This document shows positions 33,935 to 36,520 of a stretch of 36,520 bases of DNA, piece by piece. Both the position numbers and the translations under genes were made by a program. The first letter of the stretch is position 1, and every line of letters starts with the position of its first letter. Location of the stretch: contig DPDG01000082.1 in assembly GCA_003526375.1 (NCBI GenBank), positions 1 to 36,520 on the forward strand. Direction: 5' to 3'. The notes under the pieces are model-generated. The model was not told where the DNA came from. It searched no databases and worked only from the letters and a program-made list of their open reading frames with translations. Origin of the DNA: Lentisphaeria bacterium (lineage in GTDB: Bacteria; Verrucomicrobiota; Lentisphaeria; Victivallales; UBA1829).

Positions 33935-33951
33935 CATTTGAAATACAAATG
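33935..33951. promoter_or_regulatory. Small perfect palindrome in the cluster C intergenic gap
   Basis: CATTTG (33935-33940) and CAAATG (33946-33951) form a perfect inverted repeat around AAATA. It lies 12 nt after the lipoprotein stop (minus-strand direction) and upstream of a possible TATAGT -10 element for the hydrolase. It could be an operator or a weak mRNA hairpin; nothing fixes which. Confidence 0.3.
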
Positions 33952-33962
33952 TCTTCTGCCGG

Positions 33963-36520
33963 TTACTCGAAGACTGCCTCCCCGAAGGAATCGCGGTCAT
34001 GGAAGCTCATTGTTTCGAGATTCGGAGACCACGAGGAGAGTTCCGGCTGGCGGGTGCGGAACGATTCTCTGCCGATGTTGAGTGTCCAGTGCGTTCCCGA
34101 CGCCGGAGTTTTTACGCCCAGCGAGGCAAAGGGGATTCTTACCAGTGCGGACCAGCGGCCGCCGGAACGTTGAGTGAAATATTCCCATCGCCCGTTCCAG
34201 CCCGTATCCGGCTTGTCATAGGCAGGATGCAGCACGTCCGTGATGAACCCGGCGGCGGCGTCATAGCGGGACCCCGGAACAGGATTGAAAATGAAATGAT
34301 AATATTTTTCCCTTGATCCGAATGGATCAAGAATCAGTTCCAGGCAATCCTGTCCCCAGCAGGGGCCGTCCTGTCCGCATGGCGTGAATCTGATGTTTTC
34401 CGGCAGTTCGGTTTCGATGCCGAAGTAAACCGCCTCCGCGTCATAGAGCGCCTTGAAACGGCTTTTTTCCTGAATTGCGCCGAGCTGGATGCCGTTGAGT
34501 TCATGCCACTTTGCCCGTTTCCAGACGCCGGAGTTGAAATCAAAATTCTGTGATACCGGAGCCGTTGCCTTTCCGATCTCCATCTTTTTGCGTTCCCTGC
34601 CGGGAAGAACGCCTTTTTCGCGCAGCAGGGCAATGTTCCATGTCAGCGGAGCCCCCATCGGAGCCGTCAACCGCCCGTTTTCCGCAAGCATTGCTTTTTC
34701 GATCCGCCCCATGAACTGAATCTCCTGCCAGCCGGGAACAGGCTTCATCTGCCCCGCGTCATCGTAAAAAGAGCGGATCATGGCGTTGCGTTCGTCAATT
34801 TTCTCCGCCAACTGGTCGAAGTTGGAGCGGGTGGGATTCAGGCGATAGGCATTGTAATAATGAATGATTGTGCCGAGATTCTTCACGTAATCAAATTCCC
34901 TGCGCACGAGTTCCAGACGTTTCTTCACTTTCGGAGAAACCGCGAGTTTTTCCGCGCGCGCCAGATTCCGTTCCATGGTTTCCAGTACATCCGGCGAATA
35001 GACGTATGCCAGATAGATGCGGGGATTTTTCGGCAGGAGTCTGACATTCTCAATACTCTGATCCTGATTGCTGTAAAGCGCCAGCCGGGAATGCAGTGCA
35101 TGGAAGAACGTCCGCATCGGCGCGGCGGCTTCCCCGAACGCGGCGCAGCAGTAATCGTCCGTCAGCTTGATTGCGGACTGCTGCGGATTGTCCAGCAGTT
35201 TCCCGAAAGCATAGTAGACGGGTCCCTCCAGTCCCATCAGTTCCCCGAAACCGCAGCGGTAGATGCCGCGGACGCCGTTGGCGGCAAACCGGCGCACCTG
35301 GTTTTCCACGAACTCCGGCGTATGTTTCGGGGTGATGCCCGGCAGAGAGTAAAAACCCCAGTTATAGATATAGACCGTAAATCCCTGCGGGACCTTGATT
35401 TTGCTCCACTCCTGAAAAACTTTTTCGGAATAGTGGCAGAGTTCAATCATCACGTTGTCCGGGAATTCACGGAAACTCTCCGGCGGCTCCGCGTTCGGCG
35501 GGTAGCAGATGATCAGCACCTTCTTTCCCGGACGTTCTTTGAGCAGGCGCTCCGCCAGAGCACGGTGCAGAATCCAGATTTTCTCACCGGGACTGTCCGT
35601 ATTGCCATAGGCTTTGCAGCGTTCACACTCGCAGGGTTTGTAGCCGTCGGTCTGGGCTAGTTCCACGGTCTCTGCTCCGGCGTCCAGCTTCTTCAGCATT
35701 TCCGCATAGATCAATTCCTGGACTTCGGGATTGGAGATGCACAGATGATTTCCCTTCGAGACCCGTTTTCCGCCCAGGAGCGCGAAATATTCCGGATGGC
35801 TTTTGCCGTATTTCTCCGCCGGAACCGCCGTGTAGTAGGAATGCCCGCCGTAAACAGCATAACTGCCGCGCCCATAGTTGTTGTTGGAATAGTCATACAT
35901 GAGAGACTGTCCGCGGCCGGCGGCAAAATTCAGGAGCGGATTCCCGTGGCGTTCCAGATTGGAAGGCAGTTCCAGCGTCTTCCGTTCCGGCGTGGAAATA
36001 CCTGTGTCTCCGGGCATTACGAAGCGCGTATGGAGATAGTCCTCCATGAACACTGTGATTGCTTTTACGGAACCGAGGATATAGCCGGAGTATCCCTCCC
36101 TCTTTTTGCTCCCGGTTCTGTGGCGGTCATTGCCCGCAAGGAAGATGTTGCCGTTTTTCGCGGCGATGACATAGGAAAAATCCCGGAACGACGCAGGTTC
36201 GAACCCCGCTTTCCGTGTCATGCCGGTATTGCCGATGAAGATCGAGGGACGGTTCGGTTCCATGGAAGACTCTTTCCTGATCGGGAGAAGAACACCGGAT
36301 GCCGCCTGAAATTCCTTCTGAAGACACTTCGCGGCAGTCAGCAGATGCGTCTCTGTTCCGGCGTTGTCATATTGATCCGGCAGGACAATCTGGAAAGACG
36401 ATTTGCCGTCTTTCAGCACTGTCACCGGCGGTTCCGTAATCTGTTGCGATCTGCATCCCGCCACGATCATCAGAACCATGCAAAACCAAATAAAAATCGC
36501 CTCTTCACCAGAATTTGTGG
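33963..36520 (-). CDS. DUF4838 lipoprotein with CBM9-like domain (5' end outside window)
   Basis: Partial gene: the frame stays open to the window edge. ATG 36479 would give only MVLMIVAGC before the lipobox Cys, whereas the upstream in-frame codons encode more hydrophobic residues (AIFIWFC), so the true start is probably beyond 36520. VAGC is a good lipobox, predicting an outer-membrane or periplasmic lipoprotein. Domains counted from that ATG: GH20/GH67-type N-terminal domain (about 20-150), DUF4838 barrel (about 190-560; HPEYFALLGGKRVSKGNHL, then CECERC), and a CBM9-like domain at about 640-838 (GQDCLELILDPFGSREKYYH, then WTLNIGRES). It is likely a surface glycan-binding and possibly glycan-cleaving protein; enzyme activity is not shown. 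It is paired with the secreted hydrolase downstream, and is a distant paralogue of the protein at 28300. Confidence 0.83.
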   Translation of the reverse strand, partial: TNSGEEAIFIWFCMVLMIVAGCRSQQITEPPVTVLKDGKSSFQIVLPDQYDNAGTETHLLTAAKCLQKEFQAASGVLLPIRKESSMEPNRPSIFIGNTGMTRKAGFEPASFRDFSYVIAAKNGNIFLAGNDRHRTGSKKREGYSGYILGSVKAITVFMEDYLHTRFVMPGDTGISTPERKTLELPSNLERHGNPLLNFAAGRGQSLMYDYSNNNYGRGSYAVYGGHSYYTAVPAEKYGKSHPEYFALLGGKRVSKGNHLCISNPEVQELIYAEMLKKLDAGAETVELAQTDGYKPCECERCKAYGNTDSPGEKIWILHRALAERLLKERPGKKVLIICYPPNAEPPESFREFPDNVMIELCHYSEKVFQEWSKIKVPQGFTVYIYNWGFYSLPGITPKHTPEFVENQVRRFAANGVRGIYRCGFGELMGLEGPVYYAFGKLLDNPQQSAIKLTDDYCCAAFGEAAAPMRTFFHALHSRLALYSNQDQSIENVRLLPKNPRIYLAYVYSPDVLETMERNLARAEKLAVSPKVKKRLELVRREFDYVKNLGTIIHYYNAYRLNPTRSNFDQLAEKIDERNAMIRSFYDDAGQMKPVPGWQEIQFMGRIEKAMLAENGRLTAPMGAPLTWNIALLREKGVLPGRERKKMEIGKATAPVSQNFDFNSGVWKRAKWHELNGIQLGAIQEKSRFKALYDAEAVYFGIETELPENIRFTPCGQDGPCWGQDCLELILDPFGSREKYYHFIFNPVPGSRYDAAAGFITDVLHPAYDKPDTGWNGRWEYFTQRSGGRWSALVRIPFASLGVKTPASGTHWTLNIGRESFRTRQPELSSWSPNLETMSFHDRDSFGEAVFE

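Noticed and set aside
1..36520. CRISPR array, insertion sequence, phage or tRNA genes
   Set aside because: No spaced direct repeats, transposase, integrase or tRNA cloverleaf was recognised apart from the tmRNA.

Overview
The window looks like a chromosomal carbohydrate-catabolism region from a Lentisphaerota bacterium, most likely Victivallis or a close relative. That assignment is inferred from gene content: prepilin-type (H-X9-DG) proteins inside sugar operons, DUF4838 glycosidase-like proteins, GntR-type regulators fused to a solute-binding fold, and many paralogous secreted proteins. No ribosomal marker is present. The only universal RNA gene is a tmRNA, with predicted tag ANEEYALAA.

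Layout. (1) 53-2374 (+): a sodium:solute symporter, convergent across a shared bidirectional terminator with a minus-strand pair, lacZ-type GH2 beta-galactosidase followed by a CoA-transferase (6943-2498). (2) 6944-7517: a non-coding divergent control region. (3) 7518-18842 (+), cluster A: GntR-SBP regulator, small secreted beta-sandwich protein, pseudopilin-like protein, a wrecked M19 dipeptidase pseudogene, a 1039-residue beta-helix/FnIII secreted protein, a C-terminal relic of a second copy of it, a double-domain cytoplasmic esterase-like hydrolase, a sugar isomerase/epimerase and a glycosidase-like protein. (4) 20334-18859 (-): a second GntR-SBP regulator, divergent from (5) 20534-31128 (+), cluster B: isomerase/epimerase, amidohydrolase, pseudopilin-like protein, GH20 hexosaminidase, an unrecognised protein, a Gfo/Idh/MocA oxidoreductase, a secreted unknown and a secreted DUF4838 protein. 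A near-consensus promoter with an overlapping palindrome precedes cluster B. (6) tmRNA on the minus strand (31648-31298). (7) 36520-31827 (-), cluster C: DUF4838/CBM9-like lipoprotein (5' end beyond the window) and a secreted paralogue of the cluster A double-domain hydrolase, closed by a strong intrinsic terminator.

How it may work together (inference): secreted beta-helix, CBM-like, DUF4838 and esterase-like proteins bind and trim a complex, possibly acetylated or amino-sugar-containing glycan. Small products are imported, the only transporter seen being the symporter, and finished in the cytoplasm by LacZ, GH20 and the signal-less glycosidase-like and esterase-like enzymes. The oxidoreductase, two isomerase/epimerase-fold proteins and amidohydrolase then convert unusual sugars. 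Two regulators that appear to use an ABC-binding-protein fold as a cytoplasmic sensor head or face the two large clusters.
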